The position numbers and the translations under genes are program-made. From Bimastos eiseni (lineage: Eukaryota; Annelida; Clitellata; Crassiclitellata; Lumbricidae), in contig OY365815.1 of assembly GCA_959347315.1 (NCBI GenBank), positions 18,526,514 through 18,590,513 on the forward strand: a stretch of 64,000 nt of DNA. Direction: 5' to 3'. The notes below the pieces were generated by a model. The model was given only the letters and a program-made list of their open reading frames with translations, had not been told where the DNA came from and did no database searches. Shown piece after piece: positions 11,801 to 25,400 of this stretch (within the stretch, counting starts at the first letter, position 1; each line of letters begins with the position of its first letter).

Positions 11801-14800
11801 ACTGCTGTACTTGCTCCTGGCCGAGCGCTGGTTGTCCGTCGAATGAAGCGAAACCCTGCGCTCGCTTATGTTATTAGTGGCACCAACTTCACAGCAGACA
11901 AACGAAACAAGGTGCTCTGTTAGTCAGCAGTATGTCAATCAACTTAACACAGGCAAAAGATAAGATAAGGTAAGGACAGCACACAAACATAAAAGAAAAA
12001 CAATATTATTTGTTAAAACATGAAAAAATTCTGCTTATGATAGAGATTAAAATGTCTATCATTTACAACTGTGCAAGTAAAGCAACATAAGCAAATATTT
12101 ATAATGCACCTTTATAAGGTTGCTACCTAAAATACAATTTTTTCTCTATATGTGACATGAAACATGAATGCATTGAAAGGTCGATTATACAGGCCCTCCT
12201 CTTGAATGATTGGAGCAAATCTAATCTAATCCAATGACTTCTATAGCACCATTACCAGAATGCATAAGGCATCAATCGATAGGTGCCTCTTGTGTATAGT
12301 CAAGAATCATAATACAACAGAGCAGAATGGTTGAAATCCAATAGTAAACCACAGATTCACACTAGAGACTATAAGAAAAAAATAGGCCTAAGTTCAGACC
12401 TGAAGGACCACAAAGAACAGAGCTTCAGACCAGCCACTAAGAACACTCTGCAGCTCATACAGTTCTAGCATGAAGCACAGCAAGAATGAAAGCATCGGAG
12501 GATCTCTACTGATTACAATATCTGCTCATATGAGTGATTGTGATCAACAAGCAGAGGAGACTGATTTAAATATGATGCTCTGTAGACAATAAAACTGGTT
12601 TTAAACTGTATTCTTTGCTCAATGGGAAATCAGTGGGCAGTGAATGCAAACATGGTATGTTGTATGTTATGCCACCATTAACTTTGATATGACTCTGGCT
12701 AGAAAGTATTTAATCCTCTGATATGACCCCAAATGGAAGGATGTAGTTGGAGAGCAGGATTTTGTGTGGAACTGTCGAGTGATAGGAATAGCTTGGTAAC
12801 CAAGACAAGCATCAATTCACAGATAGCATAATAATAAAACACAAAGCTTCTGTTGGTATATATCTCAAACAAACAGTACAAAGCCAAGCCAATCAAATTA
12901 GTCTTGAAATTACAATACAAGATTTAAGGTAAAACAGTTAATGAGAAACACTGAAAATGAAAAAAATCTGACAGATGATAAAAATAACAATACTGAGACA
13001 ATGATTGAGCAGAACACAGAGGAAACCTTTATCCATGCATTCATTAATATGAAAACCAAATTGAAATATCAACAATTGACTTAAAAGCAAATATAAAATA
13101 GACTAAACAGTGATTTATGTAGCACCTTTCAAGATATTACACCGATTTCAACCCTGGTTTTAACCAGGATTCAGACTAATTATTAGTTTCTTGAAATTAG
13201 ATAGATTAACTCTATTGGTCCATAATTGCTTCAATCATCAAAGTCAACTTTCCAACAAAAGAGCTTTGAATGACTGATGCTCATTTACTGCCTTATTCAC
13301 TTGACAACCGACCTGAGGTAACGGCAAACTCTTTTCCACTGAGGATGTGATGCAGCAGGATCTTCATCTCAAACGGACTTAGGTTCAGAAGCTGATCAGA
13401 TGCATCCTCACCTGAACAACCAGACATTCATCAGATGATCAATCGATCAATCAATCAATCAATCAATCAACCAACCAACCAACCAACCAAACAACCAACC
13501 AACCAACCAACCAACCAACCAACCAACCAACCAATCAATCAATCAATCAATATGATAAAGACACAACAAATGAAGTAAGTTCCAAGTCATTTCTAAAACA
13601 GATAAACAAAAAGTTTCATTCCTTCAAAGGTGTCCTCTTTGCTCCTCCATCAAAATTTATATAGGGCCCCTTTTAGGTATCTACTCAGAAGTTCCTGTAA
13701 ATCCAGCCCAAATAAGAAGCAAAGTTTTCAAATGGCCAAAAAGCATACCAGTACATGATCTGGGCACCTCTGATTAGGTGAGAGTGGTCTTATAGAAATT
13801 TGTCAATACAATACAATACAATGATCTTGAGAACAGTCACAGCTCCCGAGGAAGACCATTCCAAGCACATGGGATCTACCGCAGAGAAGGCAAATGGGAC
13901 AGCAAATGACACTAATTAAAGCAACCACCAAAGCAAGATCAAGTTCTTGCATCAACAATTAAAACTGACAACAAATCCCTCAACTGCTAGCATATATGAC
14001 TTGCATTGCTTTCTCAACTGAGCCTGTAAAATGAGAGGTCATTGAAGCAGTGGCTCATGATATACACAGTGTTCTACCTATTATGCAAGAGCCATTCTGT
14101 CAGTCATATTTCATGCGTCATCCCCTTTCAAAAACTGGCTAAAACTCATCTGCTACACAAAATTCATGTTAGGTCGCGTGCATGGTGCATAATAGCATGA
14201 CACACTGGCACTTCTCTTTTAATACAATATATAAATAAATATATATATATATATATACATAATACAATGTATACATATATATATATACAATATCCACAGA
14301 GGTTGACCTCACCCGACCCACCTGAGCACTTAAGGGTTCTGGCCAGTTCAGAAGCCATGACCTGAATGATGAGGCCGACTCGTATGCGCAGCATTTCTTT
14401 GAAGAGACGAGGTTCCGTGCGAATGAACATTGCTAGATAGACTAGAATCTCTTGCGTCAGCATTGCCGTGCTGTTGTCCTCTCCACAGGCATCGTGGATG
14501 ATGGCAGCCAGTTCGTCTGGTGGGAGAGGTCTAAAGGGCAGACACACCAGGAAACCAAAAATCACATACAGACTGACAAGATATTCAATCGATCAATCAA
14601 TCAGTCAACCAACCAATCAATAAATGAACTTGATATAGCGCCTCTTCATGAAATTCACTCAGAGGCACCTATTTTTCAAATGAAAGAGTAATACCAATGT
14701 AAATATAATTTTCAGAAACAAGTACATAACTTGCAGAAGCTGAAATAATCTCACAATCAAACTGAATAAATACCTCGTGATGATCTTTTCCCTTGGCTCC

Positions 14801-17800
14801 GGAGGAAGTCCGACAGCCAGCTGTTTCTGTCGGACGATGATATCCGTTGCTGCCTTTGCCAGGTCTTCCACTTTCTTGCGCAGCATTCCAGCCGTGTGTC
14901 TCACGAGCCACCACTGCTTCAGGTGACCGGCTTTCTCATAGAGCTCCGACAAGAGATCGCTCACCTTGCACCCGGCACCTTCCATCTTTGTATCCCATTC
15001 CGAACCCCTGGCAATCATAATATGTACTTTAGTCTGAAACATGCACCTGTACATACCTGTACATATTCATTGATTGATCTCACCTTCAAGTCTGGGCTCA
15101 TAAGGTTTAACTGAAAATTCATTGTCAATCCAGAAGTCTTATCTGACAAACTGAAAATTCATAATCCAAAGGATGTTTCAACCACACTTCTTATAATTGC
15201 TCTGTTGATCGAGACTCCCAAGTTAAAAAACAATTAACCAAAACACAATTACTTTGCCAATTGTATTTTTATAATTGTTCAATAAATGTCGAAATGCAGG
15301 GCTCCATTTATATTAAAATTATTACAGAATAGTTGGGCATTAGAAACAGAACATGATATAGGATGGCCATTCCTGTATTGACAGTGCCTATCCGAGGTGC
15401 CAGCAGATATCTTTGTATATCAGTCTGGAAAGTAAGTTCAATCTTTTACAGGTTTTGGTGAGCAGAGACTAAGCAACAATGTGCGCAGGCCGTCAGCCAG
15501 AAATGAAGATTATGGCATTCAAAAGTACAAAACTTTGAGGTGGTAATTGCTCGACGCTGTGAGCAGATGAAGTCGCAAAAAATGGAAGTCTCAAGCACAT
15601 CAGTCAGATAGAAATGTCCTTACCCAACACTAAATGAATTATGAGTTTTGATCACATTTATAACTGTTTTGTTTTAAATACAATGATACAACAAATCAGT
15701 TAACTTCAGATCATTGGGAGGAATGGATTATACGTTATATCACATTAAACACAATAGATCAATAACAATGAACTGTGCTTCTTTCAGCAACCCGTCCAAT
15801 CACTTCCAAGCACAATTTATGTGCGTTCAAAGTAATTTCCACCCGTCCACTGGATGGGTGGATGGTAGATGGCATGCTAAGGATCTGATTGTGATCATAC
15901 TTGTTAGTGAAGAGATAGTGAATGATGTCAGCCTGTTCGTGGAGTGACTCCGCATCCTTCAGCTGCTGGATGAGTTCATTGACGTCGGCCCCACCCGCAT
16001 AGGCGTCACTGCACGTCATGATCTTCTCCTCTGTGTCATCGTCGCCCTTGAGATGAGGATGCGCTGTCACATGGAGTCCAGGCGGAGAGACGCCGTAGAT
16101 GCCAGGGCTTGTTGGGATCGAGCTGATTGGTGACCCACTGCTCGATGAAAAGCCCGAGTGACCCTCTGATTGGACAAACACAGACAACATCTATCACTAT
16201 TGAAACTGATTACCTGAGCTTACAATCTCATATCGTGTCAAAACAAATTGTCAGCAAATTAATAAAAACAGTCAGTTGATAGATTCTCACAGCCTTACGC
16301 ATTTACAACAGAACAAGTTTCAAGTAACACTGAACCGGACAGCTAATTCATCATGACAATACCAAGTTCGAATGCTGTTGTTAGCCCATTACAATCTGCA
16401 AAAACACAGTCACATTGACATTTACATGGTCGCAAATGACAAATTGAGTTCAATGCTGCCCTTACCACCTCGACATAACACGCCACTTGATATGAATCTT
16501 AATGTAAAAGCAACAGTGTATAACAAACATGTAAACAGTCACGCTGGTTAATTCAGATAAAATCCAATGACCGTTAACATCAATGGCTATTGAGGCACTT
16601 CAGCATCTCTGACAGCAACTGTCCTCTTCACATATGCTATGGGTCTCAAACAAATTCTAAAAAATCATTCAAAGAGAGCAAGGGCAATATTTAATAATGG
16701 TACCATTATAATGAAAGATCTGGTAACATAGTAAGCAGCTATTTTTTGCACAAGTAAAATGTCTGAACAACAGGCTGAGCAATCAGCAATTTTACTGTAA
16801 TCTGATCCACTGTGTTAGAGAAGTTACCACATGCAAAACGAAACCCATAGAACAGGAAATTAATAAAACTTAAATAAGATTTAGCCAGAAATCAATTGTT
16901 AAAATCAATAAAGATGCCAAAGGAACCAACTCAGCTAAACATCAGTATTAATGCCCACAGAAAACAATTAAAACTTCTTAAATACCCTTTGAGCAGTCCA
17001 TCTTACTCCAGGCTACCCCAAAGGAAGTAATGCAAAAAATGCTAATTGTGCATCAATGCAAATAGCATGCTATAAAAATGCTAGAACTGCACACACGTTA
17101 AGGAAACTTCATTTGTCATATTTACAAGCGTAAATGCCATCATAAAATCACAAACAAGTCATTACCTATGGATCAGTATTCAATAGTGCAGAGACAAGAA
17201 TTAAAACAGTGCAAAAGTTAATTTGCAAATACAGAAAACTTTCCAAGAAAGAACTGATTGTGGTTGAAAATCAGAAAGTCTGGATGCAGAACGTAAAGCC
17301 AATCGAAAATTGCGAATCAGTGCGTGAAACGTTGATGCGCTTACCTCCAAGCTGGGGCTGAGGTGAAAGTAGATGGGAGAAATCTATCAAGAACGGGCAC
17401 AATTACACACTCAACGACAACAGCTAAATACATCAACTGTAATGATGACAGAAATCATATAAATAGAAACATAAGCTAATTGCCCCAAATCATCAGGTGA
17501 TAAAACTAGAACAACCTTAACAGCAAAGAAGCCCAGAAAACAAAAATATTAAGACTTCACAAATTAAACCCTTCATTTTGATGCTCAATTAGCAAAGCAG
17601 TCATAACAATGAAAGTCATTTTTTTACACAACCTATAACGTCAACCTGCATAGAAATTATAAGCTTATTAAGATTACTTACTAAAATTAAAAAAGCTTAA
17701 TGTCAAATACAAATTGAAAAACAAGCTCTATGTTGTTTTGTAATGTGAAGATCTGAAGATTTACAGTGGTGATATATCTTTAAGATTTACTAAGATTCCA

Positions 17801-20800
17801 GTGTGCTAACTAAGCTCAAGCAATGTCTCAAAGCTCTAATAGCTGAGTGTTCAGAAACTGCTACACACAGACGAAATGATTAGACAAAATGATTAGAAGA
17901 AATGATTAGACGATAGATTCATCAACTAACTAAGAAGGAATCACATAAAATCAAGCAGTTTCTACAGCACAACAATTAACTGAGAACACGTGACGTCAGC
18001 AGACGTCAGTTGACTTAATCAGCAAATAACTGACAGATAGAATAACAACAGGTGGAAATATCTAAATGGCAAAGAAAGCAGCTTCCACTCTATTGACTAG
18101 TTTCTCATCTCTGAAGTCCTTGCTAATCGCGATGTAAACAGTGAGTTGCTCTTTTGAGATTTTACTGATGCAGTCCTCAGTTTCAAGATTACTTTCTTCT
18201 GTGGTCTGTGGTGTAAAAAAATGTTGGAACAGCACTGCCAAGGAAAGCCCTACTTAGCAGGGTCACAAGAAACCTTCACAGTCTCAGTGTAACTGAACGA
18301 GTCATTCAATCAAATACTACCAGTTTTTTTTGGTTACCAAACTAACTGATTTCAATTTGATTTGATAGCATAACTGATTGAATAATTGTATGGAAGATTG
18401 GAGACCTAGTTTCAATAAACAATTTTAAAACAAAGCCTTATTAATTCCCTAAAACCTCAAAATAGTAACAGCAACAGTGGTAAAGCAAAGCAAGATAAAC
18501 CAAAGCATCTAATCGTCAATAAATTCTGATACTTGATTGCAACAATTCTGGTAATGTCTTCCATTTCATCTATAACAAGTAAATCATATTTGACTGCCAT
18601 ACAGTCAGGACTGCTATGTCCATTGATTTTATTGAGGAAAGTCTCCATCATATTAAATACGGGTAGGCCCTACAACATCATGTTTAATCGGGCTAATGAA
18701 GGATACAACGCACCCTGGAAATTTACCAAAATAATAGTCTGAATGGTCATCCTCCTACATGCTGAAACAAGATTATTCTTGACACAAAGCCCAATCTATT
18801 TTCATTGTTCAACTTCAAAATAATAACAAATGTGTCTATAGTCTCTATACCAGCAATGACTAACAACACAGTTACTGATTATGTGGTCCAACAGTATATT
18901 CAAACACCTATAGCCATTTTCATTACTCATGAATACTTTGTCAATACTTGAAATGACCTCATTGAAATGAAGAAATCTGGGCAGAGAAGAGAAAGAACTA
19001 ATTGAGTGAACCATTAAAACAATCTCACTCCCTCCTTCACTTCCTCTTGTCCAGCATCTTATGTCTGCCTTTTTCCACTCAACACCAATACCAAAGGCAA
19101 CTGTTATGCCCTTGAACGCTTATGTGCAGCCACATTAACCAGATATTCCCACAATTCATTTCACCTAAAGCCACACTACCTTGGTTCAGTTGAAGCTACA
19201 GTAAGCCAGCAGTAAAATCAAAAGGCAAGCAAAGTTAATCAAGCTGCCACCCTTTCCTCTGCCAACAGCTATCGTCTGTCTTTGTGCCTCTGCTTTCCAT
19301 CTCTATGCTTGGCTCACCTGAGAATGCCCTCCTCCGTTGAATAATGACTTGACGGTAGGTTGCTAGATTTAAAAGGTCAATGATCCACTGAAAAACCTCT
19401 CGACAACATGGTCACCCTTTAGCATTGATTCACTGATTCAAATTACTACTATTCCACACGCAGTTTAGACAGCTGTACATAATGTGCACTAAATCAATGA
19501 ATAATCTTCAAGCATTTTATGGCATGAGTTGCCATAATATAAAGAGTGAAAGCAATGGAAATTGACAAGAAAATGAAGAGAAATTGAGCTTAGAATCTAA
19601 AGTAGAAAAGTTTCACATGCGAGAGAGACAGTCTTGTTCGTTAAATCAAAGATATAAAGCAGATCGCTAGAAGATCGTTATCACATCAGCCACAAAGAGA
19701 GTTATCTAACCCTGTAAGCGCCACTAAGAAAAATCTGTGCAATAATCACTGCTGGATAAAAGTGTTTCGATTTAAGATGATTTTGACAGGAATTAATGCA
19801 TAACAGGCAATTCGATCAAACAGATATGGAACCATGTAAAGTATTAGCCAACAAACTGCTATAAAGAGCTAAAACAATTAAGTTAATGGCTTAAGGCCAG
19901 AAGTGAAACAGATCAACCTCAGACAGCAACGAAACAGACTAACGAAGACACTTGAAGGAACAGTGAAACTGACTACGTAATTAACAAATGACACCAGAGG
20001 TCAAGCCACACAAGCAACACTACTCAGACCTCTACATATTTCAGCCGACACAGGAACAAACAGAAAACCGTTTAAACTTCTAAATATTCAACTCGACCCT
20101 ATCATCAACATTTACATAAAAGAATCAAACTCTATTTTTCAACATAAAAATAGAGTTACTTCAGCCAATCAAATGAGAACAATGACAGCATATCACAGTT
20201 CACTATTGCTCTTAATCCTTTAATGATAAGCATTTGCTAAAATGTTTCAGATCACCTATGCAGCTTATTGTTAAAAGGTAAAACTTTAAACCAAAATAAT
20301 ATTGCATAAATATGGTAGCATACACTAAATAACGATAATAATTTGCCAGAGCAAAGAACCTTCAGTAAAACTACATGTTTCTCACATCTGAGTTAGAAAG
20401 TTACTGGTAAGAAGCTAAAAAATTTACTAATTTTACATTACATCACATTAGTGATCAGAAATAAACAAACACGTCAACTTCCTCATACAGTCAGTGAAAG
20501 AGGGAGAATAGACGCGCCTACCTGGCATGTCTCCGGCCTCAACCTGGATGGAACAGCTTCTGCGGATGATTCCCTTGACAGAGCTCTTGCGCCTAAGTCG
20601 AGTCCCGACAGACCGCCGAGGTCCCTCCGAAGTCTTTCCAAGCAGATAGGAGCCTTTCGCCTGCACACGTGCCATCTGGTGAATGTGGCGCAACATCTTA
20701 TCCACTACACATTCAGATCAAAATTAAGTGATTATACAGTCGCCAACGATTATCATAAGTTAGTAGGTCAGTGGAATTAAAAATTAATTAAGTAATAAAT

Positions 20801-22458
20801 CCTTAGTTAATCATGTCATGTCATAATGCCATCGTCACTTTGCAACGGTTGGCTACACGAATGGATCTGCATGAGACACTAGCCCAGCATCATCTATCGC
20901 ATAATGCGCTCATAAGGCCAGTTCCTTTCAGCCCAGTCAACATCAAAATTTTGTCATTCGAGGACATTCTAAGCCTTCCACGATTCCTCACCCCCTCAAT
21001 CATGATGACTAAATTTATGTTTAGCGATTAATCAAAGAACCTTACTATATTTGATAACGTAATCTTGTATTGTAACCTTCGAGGTTTAAAGAAGACGTCT
21101 GCATAGAAAAAAAACCTACTGTGCAATAATTCCATGAATGCAAGAGGTGTGGTAAACAGATTTGGTCGTCCAACGGTTGTCAACTGCTGACAAACTAACT
21201 CTTACATTCATGCAAATCCCACAAAACAATGCTATGACCTGTTGCTAGGAATATAGTTATCTGAAGCTGAAATCCAAAGACTTATCATCCGAAACAGATG
21301 TTTCTTTGCTTCAAATCTCACGTTGGATTGCCATCAACGATCATATCCATTGATAACAAAATTGATAAAAAATTCTTACCTTTTAAGCTTGTTCTTCAAG
21401 GCATATATAGATATATAGGGTCTTATTCATCAAAACATTCATATATAAGGCCTTTTGTTGAGCACAAAGGTCCTCATTTTGATTTCAACTGAAGCAATCG
21501 AAATGTTTGAAAACTCTCTTCTGCACTCTTTGCCTCAACTATGACACCAGTAAATGAATTCCGGGCAGACCTTGACGTATGATGTATGACCTTGGGAAGA
21601 TATAGAAGAGACTTACGATCTGGAGAGTCCTCCTGTTCACTGAGGAAAGTCACGTCAGTGATGCAAGATGTACTGATGAAGTCATTCAGAAAACCCAGAT
21701 GAACTCTGAAACAACCAAAACAACAAAAGCCCATGACATGATCTTAAGCTATATGCTATACTAAAACTCAGGATGCTCAGCCATAACAAAGCAATACCCT
21801 CTCATCCAGACTTGACATGACTCAACAAGTCATTCGCACTGAGCCACTGCTTACCTAGTTCCACTGATGTATCCCGTCTGCAGTTTCTTGATGGTTGCCA
21901 CGAGAGCTGGATGCAAGGAAGACGACATGTCTACAGATACATATAACACACAAACATAGCACCCAACATTTAACTGAATTAATGACTGGCTTCTCTACAT
22001 CAGCCTCTCGCTCTTTAAATGCATAAATTTCTTATTTACCGGGCCTTCCATGCGAGCCAGTGTTTTAAAAATCTATAGATATGGTACAATACAGTTAAAG
22101 TAAATCTATTGTAAACTGCATTTAACTTTAGCAAAGTAGCACTAGGACTGACTGTAGAAAACAACCAAAATAATACCTTTTCAGTAAGAAAATATTTGAA
22201 TATCCTGACAGATGAGAAGAAGAGTTTCAATTGTGTGGAACTACATAAATTACATTACATAGAGGCATTCTGCTGTTGCAACAGAACAGGCCGAGGCAGA
22301 GCATAAAACAAACCAAGAAGAGATTTCCGGATCGGTACAACCATCAGTGGCCGACCCATCATATTCCAGTTGCTACCAAGATATTGGATATCAGTCTTAA
22401 TCATGTCGAGCAGCAAAGACGTATCCAGTGGAAGGTAGAATTTCTGCTGATCCACAAA
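4314..22458 (-). CDS. PHKA: PHKA exons 16-29: C-terminal regulatory half
   Basis: Exons, in transcription order: 22314-22458, 21855-21930, 21617-21705, 20522-20704, 17345-17383 (39 bases), 15901-16165, 14774-15007, 14322-14530, 13313-13411, then alternative exon 11759-11886 or 10773-10831, then 8289-8459, 4941-5147 and 4314-4520. Phases match at each junction. The exon at 20522 encodes a basic, serine-rich segment ([13 protein letters not shown]). The exon at 15901 starts with a Ser/Gly/Pro-rich stretch. Exons at 14774 and 14322 encode the conserved [16 protein letters not shown] and [20 protein letters not shown] blocks. The exon at 4941 encodes [21 protein letters not shown] short linker of about 18 residues that other alpha subunits have between LLRR and MTAGE was not found. 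Confidence 0.9.
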
Positions 22459-25400
22459 CTAACAATACAACCACAACGCAACCGATGCATCAGCAACCAA
22501 GCAACGAACAATCAAGGAAATGCAGCAGGTAAAAACAAGACAAAGAACAAAACCAAAATGATGCTAAGGTTACTTTAAAAATAACCTTAGTCAATAATTT
22601 GTTTTGACATGGTTACAAATTATCAAATTTGACCAACTACAGTAACTAGGAAGTTGATGGCACAAAAGACATAATAAGGCCATTAATTATAGTACTGAAT
22701 AAAAGGCAAGTAGGTCAAAATAGTAGATAAATATTTGGAAACCCCGGCTGAAAACAGCAATAAAAGACCATGGATGAGAGCAGGACACTGCAACACAGAT
22801 ACAACTAAGGATAAGTCATAAGAAATATTGTGTGTAGAAAGAGACACAAATAGACAGTTGGAGAGAAACTAATTAGAGAAACAAAGACACAGTTTCACAC
22901 TCTCACATTAGCACAGGTAATAATTGTTAAAAAGCTACATTGAACAGATCGATTGAATTGACTGATTAATTAACCTACCTGTGGGAAGAATGCAAGGATC
23001 TGATTGCCGAGAGTGTAGAGTTTACTGCTGGCAAGAACTCCGACAACGTCACTTGGCCGACCAGTCATGTGCATTTTCTTACTTGTACCTTAGACAAAAG
23101 AGTCAGAGACACAGAGATCAGAGACACAGAGATCAGAGACACAAGGGTCAGAGACACAAGGGTCAGAGACACAGGGGTCATGGACACATGGGTCAGAGAC
23201 ACAACGGTCAGAGACACAAGGGTCAGAGACACAAGGGTCAGAGACACAAGGGTCAGAGACACAGGGGTCAGAGACCCAATGTAACATCACATCATGCAAC
23301 ATCATTCCACCAAACACAAACTCAATAGGGAAACCATAAATGCCCAATTCACCCCAAAACATTCAGAAGAACTGCATCGCAACAATATGCAAACAATATG
23401 CTGAAGAAAGAAGACATAATTTTATGGAATAAAGAACCACGATGATCAACGAGAGACAGTATAAGAACTTAAATCACAGTATGCACCAATCACAGTAGAA
23501 TACTCAAGAAGAAACAAAGCTATAATGAGATGTTGATTCAAGAGCCAATGAAAGTGTGCATAATAGATAATAACCAACAAGTGCAAGATATTGTTAATCA
23601 TGTCAGATATGAGAATGTCGTTAAATAAAAAAGTGCGAGATATGAGCATAATATGAGTGATAATGAAAGCACAAATCATGATCACAACATGAAATCAATA
23701 TCACAACTTGAATGAGTATGCCAATGACCGAATAGAAGGAAGAAAACAACGTTACCAAGATGACTGAAAAGAAAAGCAAGGAAGCTGGCAGCATAGACCT
23801 GGACCGGCGCCACTTCTGCGACCGTCTGCACCTTGAGATCATAATACTGGAGCTTCTCTTGAATGGACTTGTCCTCAGCCAAAATTACAACTAGACAAAA
23901 CAAACCAAACACCTCCTCAGTAAAACGAGATAATTTACAGGTATAATGATGTGGTGAAAACAAAGCCATTATTATAAATCCACTTCCCAAACACCTAAAA
24001 CTCACAAATACAAAAGTAACCGAAGCCTGAATGATCGAATGATCATGTGACTGACCCAAGTCCAATGAATATTAAGTGAGCATTCTTTGTAATAAAGTAG
24101 GAAAGAATTATGACTTTATAATTGAAAGTAAGAGAAGGATAGTCAGCGAGAGAGAATGAAAGAAGAGACAATGTGAAAAGTCTTACTCTGCACAACAATG
24201 TCTGGCTTAGGTTCAGCTGCCAAACGACGATTCAAGGGATCGAGTTCTCCAGGGGACAAGAAACCCTAAGATCAACAGACAGAAAACACTCTCTGAATGA
24301 CTGCGACATAGCGAAAACAATCACATCGGAGAAAGCACATCAAGACAAAAGGGATATGTATAACAGAATGAGCAGCATTGTAATGTATTTGACTATTTAT
24401 ATAGCGCTTCTTCAAGCAGAGCCCATTCACAAGCGCTCCCAGTGTCAGAGACCGTGAGAAAAAATACAAGATTTGAGGTGAGAGAAAGATAAAGAAATGC
24501 TACCAGAGAGAATTGAGGAGCGAACAAGTGGGAGAATGACTTCACCTCTTTGACAAGCCTTCCAAGGACATACAGCGACTGGCCCCACATCTGCGGCAGC
24601 TTCCCCTGTGCCACACGGTCTTGGCTTTTTGGATTCTTATACTCCAACTCCACCTGAGAACAATTAACAATAACATGATGAGTTTAGACCACATATCCAG
24701 GAGTACAATATGTTCCATCAATAAGACAATCAACAAATTTACATAATTCTCAAAGTAGTCAACAAGACTCAACACACAATCCACAATTTGTACAGCAATT
24801 TAGTCAAAGATTTAAAAATCCTTGAACCAAGGAATCTAAGCAATTTATAAGAAATGCAAAATCAGCCAACATGTAACTGTGGTGCACTTAGTAACACAGT
24901 CATGCACTTTACAAATAGTAGTAATAACTACTACAATACCTGTTATAATAATTCTTATCATACCGGTTATAATAATAATCATACCCGAAATAATAATAAT
25001 AATAATATTAAGAGTAAACAATACTGGATATTATAATTAGACAGTAGAAAATGAAATATATGCTAAAATAAACGGTTGAATGGATAGTCTGACCTTGTCC
25101 GCTGGAACCGCGTACAACTCTGGAACATACTTAAGTCCATCCTCTCTTTTTATTAGGATCTCTTCAAGTGCATTACTGTAGTCCTCAACCTTCAAACACA
25201 AGTCAAGGCATCACAAAGATTTATGTTCTCATGACCATCACTCTCAATCTTTGGACACAACATCACTACTTGTGCCATCAGCATCTACACACGTTCCACA
25301 ACCAAACACACGTGTGCACACACACACACGTACAATTGCACATATGCTGCCATAATCACCTTCTTTCCAATAATCAATCTATTATGCCTAGTTCCAAAGA

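Noticed and set aside
23097..23280. Possible CRISPR-like array
   Set aside because: Direct tandem repeats without spacers, in an animal intron.
23069..23362. Arg/Asp/Thr-rich repeat proteins on both strands
   Set aside because: A 15-bp minisatellite gives open frames automatically; the PHKA exon next to it fixes the real strand.
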